Source: Nitrospinaceae bacterium (GTDB lineage: Bacteria; Nitrospinota; Nitrospinia; Nitrospinales; VA-1). From it: a stretch of 7,991 bases of DNA. The position numbers and the translations under genes were made by a program. Each line of letters starts with the position of its first letter. Position 1 is the stretch's first letter. The notes below the pieces were generated by a model that ran no database searches, had not been told where the DNA came from, and saw only the letters and a program-made list of their open reading frames with translations. Shown here one piece after another: positions 1-6,748 of the stretch. Location: assembly GCA_029261675.1 (NCBI GenBank), contig JAJDBA010000067.1, positions 1-7,991 on the forward strand. Reading direction: 5' to 3'.

Positions 1-2
1 AA

Positions 3-1847
3 TATGCATTGGAAAAAATGTTTCCAGATGTAATTGTCCGTAGAAACCCTAATTTAAAACCAGTTATTCACACTGCCCTTCTTATGGGAAGTGTGGGGTC
101 CATCGCTCAAACCAAGAAATCTGATCTGGACTATACCCTGCTTATCAACAAAAGTGATTTTACTGAAGAAAGCATGAAGCTTTTTCAGAAAAAGCTAAAC
201 CTTATTGAAACGTGGACCTGGGATAATTACAATTTAGAAACTCATTTTTTTATAAATGATTCCCAAGAAGTTAAAAATAATATCTTCGGTGAAAGTGATA
301 GCGAAAGTACAGGGTCAGCACTTGCCAAGCTACTGAAAGAAGAAATGTACAGAACCATGATCATCGTTTCTGGAAAAATACCCTTCTGGCTAATTTCTCC
401 CGTTGATTCCGATGATGATAAATATGACGAGCTCTATCAGAAATTACAAAATGGAGACACCCTGTTAAAACGTGAAGAGTTTATCGACATGGGAAATGTT
501 GATGATATATCACAGGGAGAATACTTCGGCGGGGCCATATGGGCCTTGATCAAGTCCTTCAAATCCCCTTTCAAAACACTAATGAAAATGGGAATACTCG
601 AAGAATATATGTTTGGAAATACCAAATCTAATCTTCTGTGCCACCAGGTGAAAAACAAATATTTTAACGATGTTCCATATCTAGATATAGATCCTTACTT
701 AGGGATGTTCGAACGTGTTCAACAGTTTTTTAAAGAAACTAAAGATGAAGAGGCTGTCGATGCCCTAAGACACGCTTTTTATCTTAAGGTGGGCACCCAG
801 ATTGAGCCAGATGAATTGGGAAAAGGCAGCAAAATATGGAGAAAAAATACTCTGATAAAAATGTTGAAAGAATGGGGTTGGGATGAAAAAAAGTTAGAGC
901 GTCTCAACGACTACTCCAACTGGCAAATGATGCATAAAGTTGATTTGGGGAACAGGATTAATAAAATCTTAATGGCTTCTTACAAAAATATTTCTGAAAA
1001 GAATAAAACACTCGATCCAAGCGAAAGTTTAATCACAGAAAAAGACACCCATCTCCTTGGCCGAAAACTGTTTAGCTTCTACAGAACAGCCCCTAACAAA
1101 GTAGATAACCTCGGCGCACTAGTAGATGGGAAAACCGCTGAAACGGAATTAACATTTTTACTGGAACAAAAAACCTCACGCGACAAGGCCACCTGGTATC
1201 TGATTCGAGGAAGAACCCGAGCGTTTCTGGAACAAATAGAAGATGATGATATCATCAAAAAATCCAGCACATTGCCATTTTTAATGGCCTTCACGGTTTT
1301 CAACAATCTTTATAATGAAGACACGCAAGTTATGTTAAGAGCTGAGGGGGGAGCTATGAAAGAAAGCGATCTCGAAGTATTACTGGACCAATTGAGGCAG
1401 TTTATTGCTTCTGTAAATATAGCAGCCCTATCCAATGAAGATTTGCTCGACGATGCAAAAATCAACCAACTATTTATGCTGATCGATTTCGGAACGCCTC
1501 CGCCACCGGAGATAACAATGGGAAATATAAGTGACTGCAAAAATAATGACGAATTAAACAAGTTTATAACCCGAAGAATAGACAGGATAAAAAGTATCAC
1601 AACAACCTATCTTACTTCGTGGGGCGAACTATTTTGCAAGACCTATACAGGATTAAACTGTATGGCCCGATGTATTGGCGAATTGACTCCGCAATTGACA
1701 CCCGAAAAAGTGAACAAGCCTGATTTCCTTAAGGTTTATATTCCCAGTGGCCGAAAAGAATTACTACAAATAGCTTGGTTGAACAATTACGTTATCCGTT
1801 CACTGCTGATAAAGTCCACCGCTCTATCAGAAAAGGTTGCGAGCTAA
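3..1847 (+). CDS. cyaA: Class I adenylate cyclase, 5' end outside window
   Basis: Makes cyclic AMP from ATP in the cytoplasm. The frame is open to the window edge, so the N-terminus is missing; the first TTG (9) and ATG (18) are probably internal, because E. coli CyaA carries about 100 residues before the motif found here about 26 residues in. Numbering from the TTG at 9, residues 27-41 hold the nucleotidyltransferase-type signature GS...SDLD (S28, S38, D39, D41), matching the catalytic G-S and S-D-L-D of E. coli CyaA. ETHFFIND (about 75-82) and an EMYRT segment (about 112-116) continue the family alignment, and further blocks such as EYFGG, ERV, FYLKV and EWGWDE follow in family order. The residue two after DLD is Thr where E. 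coli has Trp. The protein stops where roughly the last 170-200 residues (regulatory tail) of the E. coli enzyme would begin. It is followed 31 bp later by motA. Family is confident; activity is inferred from motifs. Confidence 0.88.
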   Translation, partial: YALEKMFPDVIVRRNPNLKPVIHTALLMGSVGSIAQTKKSDLDYTLLINKSDFTEESMKLFQKKLNLIETWTWDNYNLETHFFINDSQEVKNNIFGESDSESTGSALAKLLKEEMYRTMIIVSGKIPFWLISPVDSDDDKYDELYQKLQNGDTLLKREEFIDMGNVDDISQGEYFGGAIWALIKSFKSPFKTLMKMGILEEYMFGNTKSNLLCHQVKNKYFNDVPYLDIDPYLGMFERVQQFFKETKDEEAVDALRHAFYLKVGTQIEPDELGKGSKIWRKNTLIKMLKEWGWDEKKLERLNDYSNWQMMHKVDLGNRINKILMASYKNISEKNKTLDPSESLITEKDTHLLGRKLFSFYRTAPNKVDNLGALVDGKTAETELTFLLEQKTSRDKATWYLIRGRTRAFLEQIEDDDIIKKSSTLPFLMAFTVFNNLYNEDTQVMLRAEGGAMKESDLEVLLDQLRQFIASVNIAALSNEDLLDDAKINQLFMLIDFGTPPPPEITMGNISDCKNNDELNKFITRRIDRIKSITTTYLTSWGELFCKTYTGLNCMARCIGELTPQLTPEKVNKPDFLKVYIPSGRKELLQIAWLNNYVIRSLLIKSTALSEKVAS

Positions 1848-1878
1848 TTAAAAACATAATTTAAGGTATTCAAGCCGT

Positions 1879-2706
1879 ATGGCTACAGCAACACAAGATG
1901 CCGCAGTCGCAGACGCTGCAGAACAAGAAGAGCGTCAAGAAGCTACAGGAATCGATACAGGCACCTTAATGGGTGTGCTTGCGGGCACGTTCCTAATTGT
2001 CATAGCAATTATCCGCGGTGGAGACGCAGCGATATTCGTCAATATTAATTCGCTTTTGATTGTTGTAGGAGGAGTGTTGGCAACGGGTTTTATCGCCTTC
2101 CCTTCAGACAAGCTCATCGGCATGGTACCCATTCTCCAGAACGCGTTTAAGCCCGGGATTTACGAGCCTGGTGATTATGTCGATGACATTATGAGACTGG
2201 CATCCAGATATCGTTCAGGTGGAATGAAACAGCTGGAAAATGAAGAAGCCAAACTGGACAATCGGTTTTTAAAGAATGGTATCGCCATGATCGTAGACGG
2301 ATATAATGCTAAAGAAATTCACGAACTTATGGAAAGAGAACTCAACTCTATGATGGACCGCCATAACTCAGGACAAAAAGTTCTTAGATTCATGGCTGTT
2401 CAATCTCCCGTATTCGGAATGGCGGGTACACTTATTGGTCTTATCCAAATGTTGATGCACATTGATGACCCTTCCACCATTGGACCGGCCCTCGCAACAG
2501 CGCTGATCACAACATTTTATGGCCTGATACTGGCTAATCTGTTACTGACTCCTTTGGCCACTAAGCTAAGTCATAGGACAGAGTCAGAGGGAACATTATT
2601 TCGTGCCATAAGAGTAGGTGTCATGGGTATCCATGATCGGGTAAACCCGCAAAGAATTCAGCGAAACATGAACGCTCTTCTTCCACCATCAGAACAGAGA
2701 GAATAA
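1879..2706 (+). CDS. motA: MotA flagellar stator / proton-channel subunit
   Basis: Inner-membrane stator subunit that, with MotB, couples ion flow to flagellar rotation. The 275 residues match usual MotA/PomA length. After a charged, Ala/Glu-rich leader of about 23 residues come TM1 (about 29-46), TM2 (about 53-74), a large cytoplasmic loop, TM3 (about 171-193) and TM4 (about 203-226). The TM3 segment SPVFGMAGTLIGL carries P177 and TM4 carries P225, the equivalents of the two conserved stator prolines (P173 and P222 in E. coli). The loop has the charged segment that contacts the rotor, with R110/R112 and E120/E122 as likely key residues. The ATG at 1879 has an AAGG-like ribosome site about 12 bases upstream. 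No motB follows; the next gene starts 6 bp after the stop. A motB elsewhere in the genome, or use of this channel with another partner, is possible. The motif match makes MotA more likely than ExbB/TolQ. Confidence 0.92.
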   Translation: MATATQDAAVADAAEQEERQEATGIDTGTLMGVLAGTFLIVIAIIRGGDAAIFVNINSLLIVVGGVLATGFIAFPSDKLIGMVPILQNAFKPGIYEPGDYVDDIMRLASRYRSGGMKQLENEEAKLDNRFLKNGIAMIVDGYNAKEIHELMERELNSMMDRHNSGQKVLRFMAVQSPVFGMAGTLIGLIQMLMHIDDPSTIGPALATALITTFYGLILANLLLTPLATKLSHRTESEGTLFRAIRVGVMGIHDRVNPQRIQRNMNALLPPSEQRE

Positions 2707-2712
2707 ACTTAA

Positions 2713-3564
2713 ATGTCAAATGTAGACGAAATCATATCTTTAGTCCTAAAAGAACCCAAGCAGGATGGGGGAGATTTTAGCGGATTCGACCTGAAAGGGG
2801 TGAGTCTGAATGGAGCCAGCTTTGTCTTTGCCACGCTGATAGAGACGGTAATGGAAGAAGCGGAGTTGCGTGACATAGATTTTTCTCAAGCTACTCTCGA
2901 TTCTAGTTCCTTCAAAAAAGCAAAAATCAAAAGCGTCAACTTTTCAGGCGCAAATCTAGAGGGCGTGACCTTTGAAGAATCGACGCTCATGGGCTGCAAT
3001 TTTAAAAATGCAAACCTTACCAACTGTGATTTTTCACAGGCAAAGCTAGATGATTGCGACTTCCAAGGTACCAATCTGGGTCATTCAAGCTTCTATTCCA
3101 CTACAATCGATAATTGCAACTTTGCATTTTCAAGAATGCTGTACGCCTTCCTCAAACAAGTCGTCATCTCGAAATGCCGATTCGGCGGTGTCAACGCCAG
3201 AGGCTCTGATCTGAGTTTTTCAAAAATGACTGAAGTGGATATGAAAGGTTGTATTCTAAAATATGCCGACCTCAACTCCTGCACCCTTACAGATGTCAAC
3301 ATGACCAACGCGAATCTGATAGGTGCCGATTTGAAAGATGCTCAATGCGCTGGTGTGCAATGGGAGGAAGTAAACCTCGAAGGCTCTGATCTCACTTATG
3401 CAAATTTCGAAGGTGCAAACTTTAAAAATGCATTTCTACTCGAAGCAAACTTACACGGAACCAATTTTACCAAAGCAAACTTGTCTGACGCGTATCTCGT
3501 GGATGCAAATCTCGCCAAAGCCATTACCAAAGACGCGAATCTGGAAAATACTATCCTCGCCTAA
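2713..3564 (+). CDS. Pentapeptide-repeat protein, single uninterrupted beta-helix
   Basis: After a short N-terminal segment (1-20) that could form a capping helix, almost the whole protein is A(D/N)LXX-type pentapeptide repeats. The central residue lies at every fifth position from F22 to L282 (22, 27, 32 ... 282) with no phase break, about 53 repeats. It is Leu, Phe, Met or Ile in nearly all; exceptions are A162, C212, W217 and T272. Between 52 and 137 Leu-type and Phe residues largely alternate, giving a clear ten-residue period. The inward i-2 position holds Cys at 95, 105, 115, 135 and 155. The family folds as a right-handed quadrilateral beta-helix with four pentapeptides per turn, so about 13 turns are expected. 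There is no signal peptide or membrane segment, so it is likely cytoplasmic. The ATG follows motA by 6 bp, with a GAGAGA site inside the motA end, so co-transcription is likely. Molecular function cannot be read from the repeats; DNA-mimic and protein-scaffold roles are known for the family. Confidence 0.93.
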   Translation: MSNVDEIISLVLKEPKQDGGDFSGFDLKGVSLNGASFVFATLIETVMEEAELRDIDFSQATLDSSSFKKAKIKSVNFSGANLEGVTFEESTLMGCNFKNANLTNCDFSQAKLDDCDFQGTNLGHSSFYSTTIDNCNFAFSRMLYAFLKQVVISKCRFGGVNARGSDLSFSKMTEVDMKGCILKYADLNSCTLTDVNMTNANLIGADLKDAQCAGVQWEEVNLEGSDLTYANFEGANFKNAFLLEANLHGTNFTKANLSDAYLVDANLAKAITKDANLENTILA

Positions 3565-3593
3565 GCGGCGAATTGAATAACAAGTCGATATCA

Positions 3594-3608
3594 GCCATTA
3601 TTAATGGC
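3594..3608. other. Short palindrome between convergent genes, possible weak terminator
   Basis: GCCATTATTAATGGC is a perfect palindrome around one central base; as RNA it could form a 5-bp stem with a 5-base loop. It lies in the 36-bp gap between the convergent pentapeptide and SlyD genes and overlaps the SlyD stop codon (3601-3603). No T-run follows on either strand, so an intrinsic terminator is not well supported. Confidence 0.25.
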
Positions 3609-4086
3609 CATGAGCTCCACCTTCGCCATGCGCATGTCCATGGGTCAATTCTTCCTCAGTGGCATCGCGAACTCCCGTAATTTCGATGGAGAAATGCAAA
3701 GTCTCGCCTGCCAGAGGATGGTTGCCATCCACGTGAATTTTATCGCCTACTACAGCCTTAACAGTAAAAACGGTCCGAGTACCGCCATCGCCCTGCCCTT
3801 CAAATTGCATTCCAGGCTGGATATCAGCATCTTTCGGGAAATTGGCTCGGTCAACTTCAATCTTTAGTTGTGGGTTTAAATCACCATAACCTTCAGCAGG
3901 AGAAACCGTGACATCCTTTTTATCTCCAACAGCTAATCCTTCTAATTCTTTTTCCAATCCCGGGACCATTTGCCCATTGCCATGCAAATATGCAAACGGC
4001 TTATCCTTATCAGCTCGATCCAACTCCTCGCCATTCGCATTTTTTAGACAATAGCTCAAGCTAACAACAGAATTTTTCTTAACCAT
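3601..4086 (-). CDS. slyD: SlyD-type FKBP peptidyl-prolyl isomerase, His-rich tail
   Basis: Cytoplasmic cis-trans prolyl isomerase and folding chaperone of the SlyD branch. The first half of the FKBP domain is at about 1-70 (YLHGNGQMVPGLE at about 33-45, then the PAEGYG segment at 63-68). The inserted 'insert-in-flap' chaperone domain spans about 72-120, and the FKBP fold closes with DGNHPLAGETL at 120-130. The C-terminus matches E. coli SlyD in order: EEEL followed by a His-rich tail (H149, H151, H153, H159, H161), shorter than in E. coli. Such tails bind nickel and other metals in SlyD, so a metal-handling role is possible. The start is the ATG at 4086, giving 161 residues; a TTG five codons upstream overlaps the ribosome site and is unlikely. 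It lies 28 bp downstream of the exported FKBP gene on the same strand, so it is probably the second gene of a two-gene operon. Confidence 0.92.
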   Translation of the reverse strand: MVKKNSVVSLSYCLKNANGEELDRADKDKPFAYLHGNGQMVPGLEKELEGLAVGDKKDVTVSPAEGYGDLNPQLKIEVDRANFPKDADIQPGMQFEGQGDGGTRTVFTVKAVVGDKIHVDGNHPLAGETLHFSIEITGVRDATEEELTHGHAHGEGGAHGH

Positions 4087-4090
4087 GGAT

Positions 4091-4098
4091 TCTCCTTT
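4091..4098 (-). promoter_or_regulatory. Ribosome binding site fixing the slyD start
   Basis: On the minus strand AAAGGAGA lies a few bases before the ATG at 4086, a near-ideal Shine-Dalgarno match and spacing. It sets the start here rather than at the in-frame TTG at 4101, which lies upstream of this site. Confidence 0.85.
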
Positions 4099-4114
4099 CA
4101 AAAATAAAACAAAA

Positions 4115-4621
4115 TTAATGGGATATTTTTATAACCTTGATCTGAAAGGTCAAAGCCTTTCCAGCCAGGGGGTGATTCAAATCTAAAATGATATATTCAG
4201 GAGTAACCTCGGTAATCAATGCTTGCATCTGACGCCCTTGAGGAGTTCCCATGACAAGGCTCATTCCTACTTCCGGTTCTCTGTCTTGCGGTATTTCTTT
4301 TCTGGAAACCTTTTTAATCAGCTTCGGGTTCGGCTCGCCATAGGCTTCAGCTGGGGCAATAGTAAACTTTTTTTCCTCACCCAGATTCATCCCTGTAACA
4401 GCTTTATCAAACCCTGGAATCACCCGCCCCCCGCCGACTTCAAACTGCAGAGGTTTATCATGCTTGCTGGAAGCGTCAAATACAGTGCCATCATCCAACA
4501 TCCCTGTGTATTCGAGGGTTACCTTATCTCCTTTTTTAGCACCCGCCGCCTCTAAATTTTGAATTGCCATACCAAACACAGAGACTAAAACCGTAAGAAC
4601 AATTACCTTATACCATCGCAT
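4115..4621 (-). CDS. Exported SlyD-like FKBP peptidyl-prolyl isomerase
   Basis: Predicted periplasmic prolyl isomerase. Residues 1-26 form a signal peptide: basic start (R2, K5), hydrophobic core about 6-20, and likely cleavage after E-A-A at 24-26; there is no lipobox Cys. The mature part starts with the FKBP N-terminal strands (VTLEYTGMLDDGTVFDAS, about 34-51), then GGGRVIPGFDKAV (63-75) and PAEAYGEPNP (90-99). An insert-in-flap-like region follows (about 100-148), then LNHPLAGKALTFQIKV (148-163), the same closing block as in the neighbouring SlyD. There is no His-rich tail. So this is a SlyD-architecture protein that has gained an export signal, rather than a FkpA-type protein with an N-terminal dimer domain. 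The ATG at 4621 has a GGGTGA-like site just upstream. It is the promoter-proximal gene of the pair with slyD. Partner proteins are not indicated. Confidence 0.9.
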   Translation of the reverse strand: MRWYKVIVLTVLVSVFGMAIQNLEAAGAKKGDKVTLEYTGMLDDGTVFDASSKHDKPLQFEVGGGRVIPGFDKAVTGMNLGEEKKFTIAPAEAYGEPNPKLIKKVSRKEIPQDREPEVGMSLVMGTPQGRQMQALITEVTPEYIILDLNHPLAGKALTFQIKVIKISH

Positions 4622-4649
4622 AACATCACCCTTTCAATGATTAGACAGC

Positions 4650-4679
4650 AAAAAAAAACGGTCATCTTCAAGATGACCG
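4650..4679 (-). terminator. Rho-independent terminator, minus strand
   Basis: CGGTCATCTT and AAGATGACCG (4659-4668 and 4670-4679) are perfect inverted repeats around one base, giving a 9-bp stem with a 3-base loop. On the minus strand the stem runs into nine T residues (complement of the A-run 4650-4658). It lies 60 bp past the SUMF1 gene stop and 28 bp before the exported FKBP start, so it ends SUMF1 transcription, sits in the FKBP leader, or both. Confidence 0.88.
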
Positions 4680-4701
4680 ATAGAGTTTAAGCCATTTAAC
4701 T

Positions 4702-4731
4702 ATAATACCATTTGGTTTACTTATATACCAA
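4702..4731 (-). promoter_or_regulatory. Candidate sigma-70-type promoter for the FKBP pair
   Basis: On the minus strand TTGGTA (4726-4731) and TATTAT (4702-4707) are separated by 18 bases, and TATTAT is preceded by TGG, fitting an extended -10. Transcription would begin near 4695, so the terminator hairpin at 4650-4679 would lie inside the leader RNA. The region also has a small inverted repeat (TTGGT at 4712-4716 with ACCAA at 4727-4731) that could be an operator or chance. The call is by eye only. Confidence 0.4.
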
Positions 4732-4739
4732 TTATGAGA

Positions 4740-5543
4740 TCATAACTTAGAAGAGCATCGGAAACCAACGTTTTCAAAAAAGTCATTCGGGTTTGCCTCT
4801 GTTCTAGAAAATGAATAGCGGTAGGCCTCCAGAAAATAATGCCCTGCTTTCTGAAAACCGTTTCCCCTTAACACTTTAAACACTTTTCCAAAACGAAATT
4901 CTTTTCTCGTGTTTCCGGGATAAGGCAGATACCAGTCCAAAGTCCATTCCATAACATTACCCGACATACCCATTACATTGTAAGGGCTGACATCGTCTGG
5001 ATACGACGTAACTGGCATTGTTTTTCTATCTCCTTCAATTCCTACATTGGCCTTTCCTTTAATATACTCATCCCCCCAAGGAAAGGGTAATCCATCAGGT
5101 CCACGAGCCGCTTTTTCCCATTGTTCTTCTGTCGGTAATTGTTTGCCGCTCCACTGACAATAAGACCACGCCTCCCACCAAGTCACCTGTGTTACCGGGT
5201 GGTCCCCCTGTCCTTCGGGGAAAACTCCGTCCTGCCAATGAGCCGGAATATCGGTGAATTGATTCACTTCCAAGAAATGACTGTATTCCGCATTGGTCAC
5301 TTCATAGCGGTCAATATAGTATGCATCAAGAAAAATTTTTCGTTCGGGATGTTGGTCCAAATAAAGAGGCTTCACCGCACCGATTTTTTTATGCGTATCC
5401 TCTGTATCAATCTTATTGGTTCCCATAATAAATTCCCCGGCGGGAATCAGAACCATCTGATCGGCTTCGGAAACCTTCTTGTCACAATCGCAACATCCCC
5501 AAAGGAATGACAAACACAGAATGAATGTTGTATAGTTTTTAAT
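4740..5543 (-). CDS. SUMF1 / formylglycine-generating-enzyme-fold lipoprotein, probable ATT start
   Basis: Envelope lipoprotein with a SUMF1 (FGE-sulfatase) domain of unknown substrate. Family motifs in order, numbered from the ATT at 5543: PAGEFIMG (about 34-41), YEVTNAEY (80-87), HPVTQVTWWEAWSYC (115-129), LPTEEQWEKAARG (136-148), FPWGDE (154-159), GMSGNVMEW (192-200), VLRGNGF (224-230), NVGFRC (258-263). The Cys pair that makes true FGE catalytic is absent: the YRYSFSR segment has Ser/Phe where FGE has Cys, so formylglycine synthesis is unlikely. Start choice: a conventional TTG at 5513 would cut the signal in half. The frame upstream encodes a full lipoprotein signal, (M)KNYTTFILCLSFLWGC, ending in an L-W-G-C lipobox, and the only plausible initiator there is ATT; no ATG or GTG exists between it and the TGA further upstream. 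The ribosome site is poor. A terminator follows at 4650-4679. Divergent from the propeller gene. Confidence 0.83.
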   Translation of the reverse strand: MKNYTTFILCLSFLWGCCDCDKKVSEADQMVLIPAGEFIMGTNKIDTEDTHKKIGAVKPLYLDQHPERKIFLDAYYIDRYEVTNAEYSHFLEVNQFTDIPAHWQDGVFPEGQGDHPVTQVTWWEAWSYCQWSGKQLPTEEQWEKAARGPDGLPFPWGDEYIKGKANVGIEGDRKTMPVTSYPDDVSPYNVMGMSGNVMEWTLDWYLPYPGNTRKEFRFGKVFKVLRGNGFQKAGHYFLEAYRYSFSRTEANPNDFFENVGFRCSSKL

Positions 5544-5569
5544 CTTATTCGAGACCTGAGAAAACGATC

Positions 5570-6748
5570 ATGCTAACAAAACTTCACTGCCTATCGCAAC
5601 AAGTAAGATGGGTAGGCATTATTCTTACCGCTCTCTTTCTGCAATATGGAAACGCTTTTGCCTTTGAAGGGAAGGTAGCAAAAAACACTTCGGGAGAACC
5701 CTACCCTCATATTTTGAAGAAAGAAACTTTCACTATTAATACCCGGAATATAAAAGTTCTTAAAGAAAATGGGAACTATCTATGGATCGGCACCAGCAAC
5801 GGACTACTTCGCTACGACACTCAAGGCAAAGAAGAAATCGAAGTTTATGACAATACCAACAAACTGCTGAGCAATGGCATTTTCTCAATTGCTATCGACA
5901 AAAAGGGGTTGCCTTGGGTAGGCACCTATGGGGGGGGACTGAGTCACTTCGACGGATCCCATTGGAAAAACCTAAATACTCCTGATGGATTAAATGACGC
6001 TTTCATTTATGACATCCAATTCGAAAAAGAGAATATCTGGCTTGCAACTTGGAGCGGCGTAAACTTTTCAAAATGGGATTCTAAAGATGCCTGGAAAAGC
6101 CTTACGGTAGAAAATTCCAACGGCGGATTGATCGACAACTGGGTCTATGCTGTGGAAATAGAAAAATCAGGCCGCGTCTGGTTTGGCACCGAATCGGGTG
6201 TTTCCACTTATCACAAGGGAGAATGGAAGTCTTTCAACCATTCAAAGGGCCTTGGCGCATCTTATGAAAAGGTAAAAAAAGACAACAAAGCCATTATGTC
6301 CTTGTTTCAGGGGCAACATCATGCCACCCAAGCTTCACCTGCCATTCCAAATATTCAGACCGCAGATTACAAACCCAACTACATTGTATCCATGCACCTC
6401 GACAAACAAAACCGGTTGTGGATTGGCACCTGGGGGGGAGGACTGAGCCTACTCGACACAAAGAATTTTACGTTCAGGAACTTTACCACTCAAGAAGGGT
6501 TGCCTGGAAATTTCATTCTCGCCCTCGAAGAAGACCATGCAGGAAAATTATGGATCGGCACCAATAATGGATTGAGCTTGTTTGATGGAAAAACCTTCCA
6601 AAATTTTTCGCGGATAAATGGGCTGGAATCAAAATTCATCTTCAGTTTGGAATCGACAAAAGATCATTCCCTATGGATCGGGGGACACAAAACCCTCACC
6701 CGAATCATCATCGATCCTACAACAGGAATCCCTCTAAACATAAACTGA
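5570..6748 (+). CDS. Secreted seven-bladed 'two-component regulator propeller' protein
   Basis: A signal peptide (1-31, hydrophobic core about 15-26, cleavage likely after A-F-A at 29-31) is followed by a beta-propeller of Reg_prop-type repeats. Seven blade motifs of form W-[IVLF]-[GA]-[TG] are visible at W72, W116, W157, W204, W284, W328 and W369, most followed by an 'nGLs-fD' turn, so the fold is probably a complete single seven-bladed propeller. Blades are 41-47 residues apart except between the fourth and fifth (80 residues), where an insertion of about 35 residues includes a His/Gln-rich stretch (H250, H251). In most relatives these repeats form the periplasmic sensor of a hybrid histidine kinase; here there is no membrane helix or kinase, so it acts as a free exported domain. 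The ATG at 5570 has only a weak ribosome site. It is divergent from the SUMF1 lipoprotein and likely shares its promoter region. Function is unknown; ligand or polymer binding is an inference. Confidence 0.88.
   Translation: MLTKLHCLSQQVRWVGIILTALFLQYGNAFAFEGKVAKNTSGEPYPHILKKETFTINTRNIKVLKENGNYLWIGTSNGLLRYDTQGKEEIEVYDNTNKLLSNGIFSIAIDKKGLPWVGTYGGGLSHFDGSHWKNLNTPDGLNDAFIYDIQFEKENIWLATWSGVNFSKWDSKDAWKSLTVENSNGGLIDNWVYAVEIEKSGRVWFGTESGVSTYHKGEWKSFNHSKGLGASYEKVKKDNKAIMSLFQGQHHATQASPAIPNIQTADYKPNYIVSMHLDKQNRLWIGTWGGGLSLLDTKNFTFRNFTTQEGLPGNFILALEEDHAGKLWIGTNNGLSLFDGKTFQNFSRINGLESKFIFSLESTKDHSLWIGGHKTLTRIIIDPTTGIPLNIN

Noticed and set aside
3558..3570. CGCC/GGCG hairpin at the end of the pentapeptide gene
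   Set aside because: Only four base pairs with no T-run, too weak for an intrinsic terminator.
4087..4101. TTG start at 4101 giving five extra slyD residues
   Set aside because: It lies over the ribosome binding site, and an ideal Shine-Dalgarno match precedes the ATG at 4086.
5544..5569. Specific promoter boxes in the divergent gap
   Set aside because: No -35/-10 pair with acceptable spacing could be found by eye in this 26-bp gap or its near flanks.
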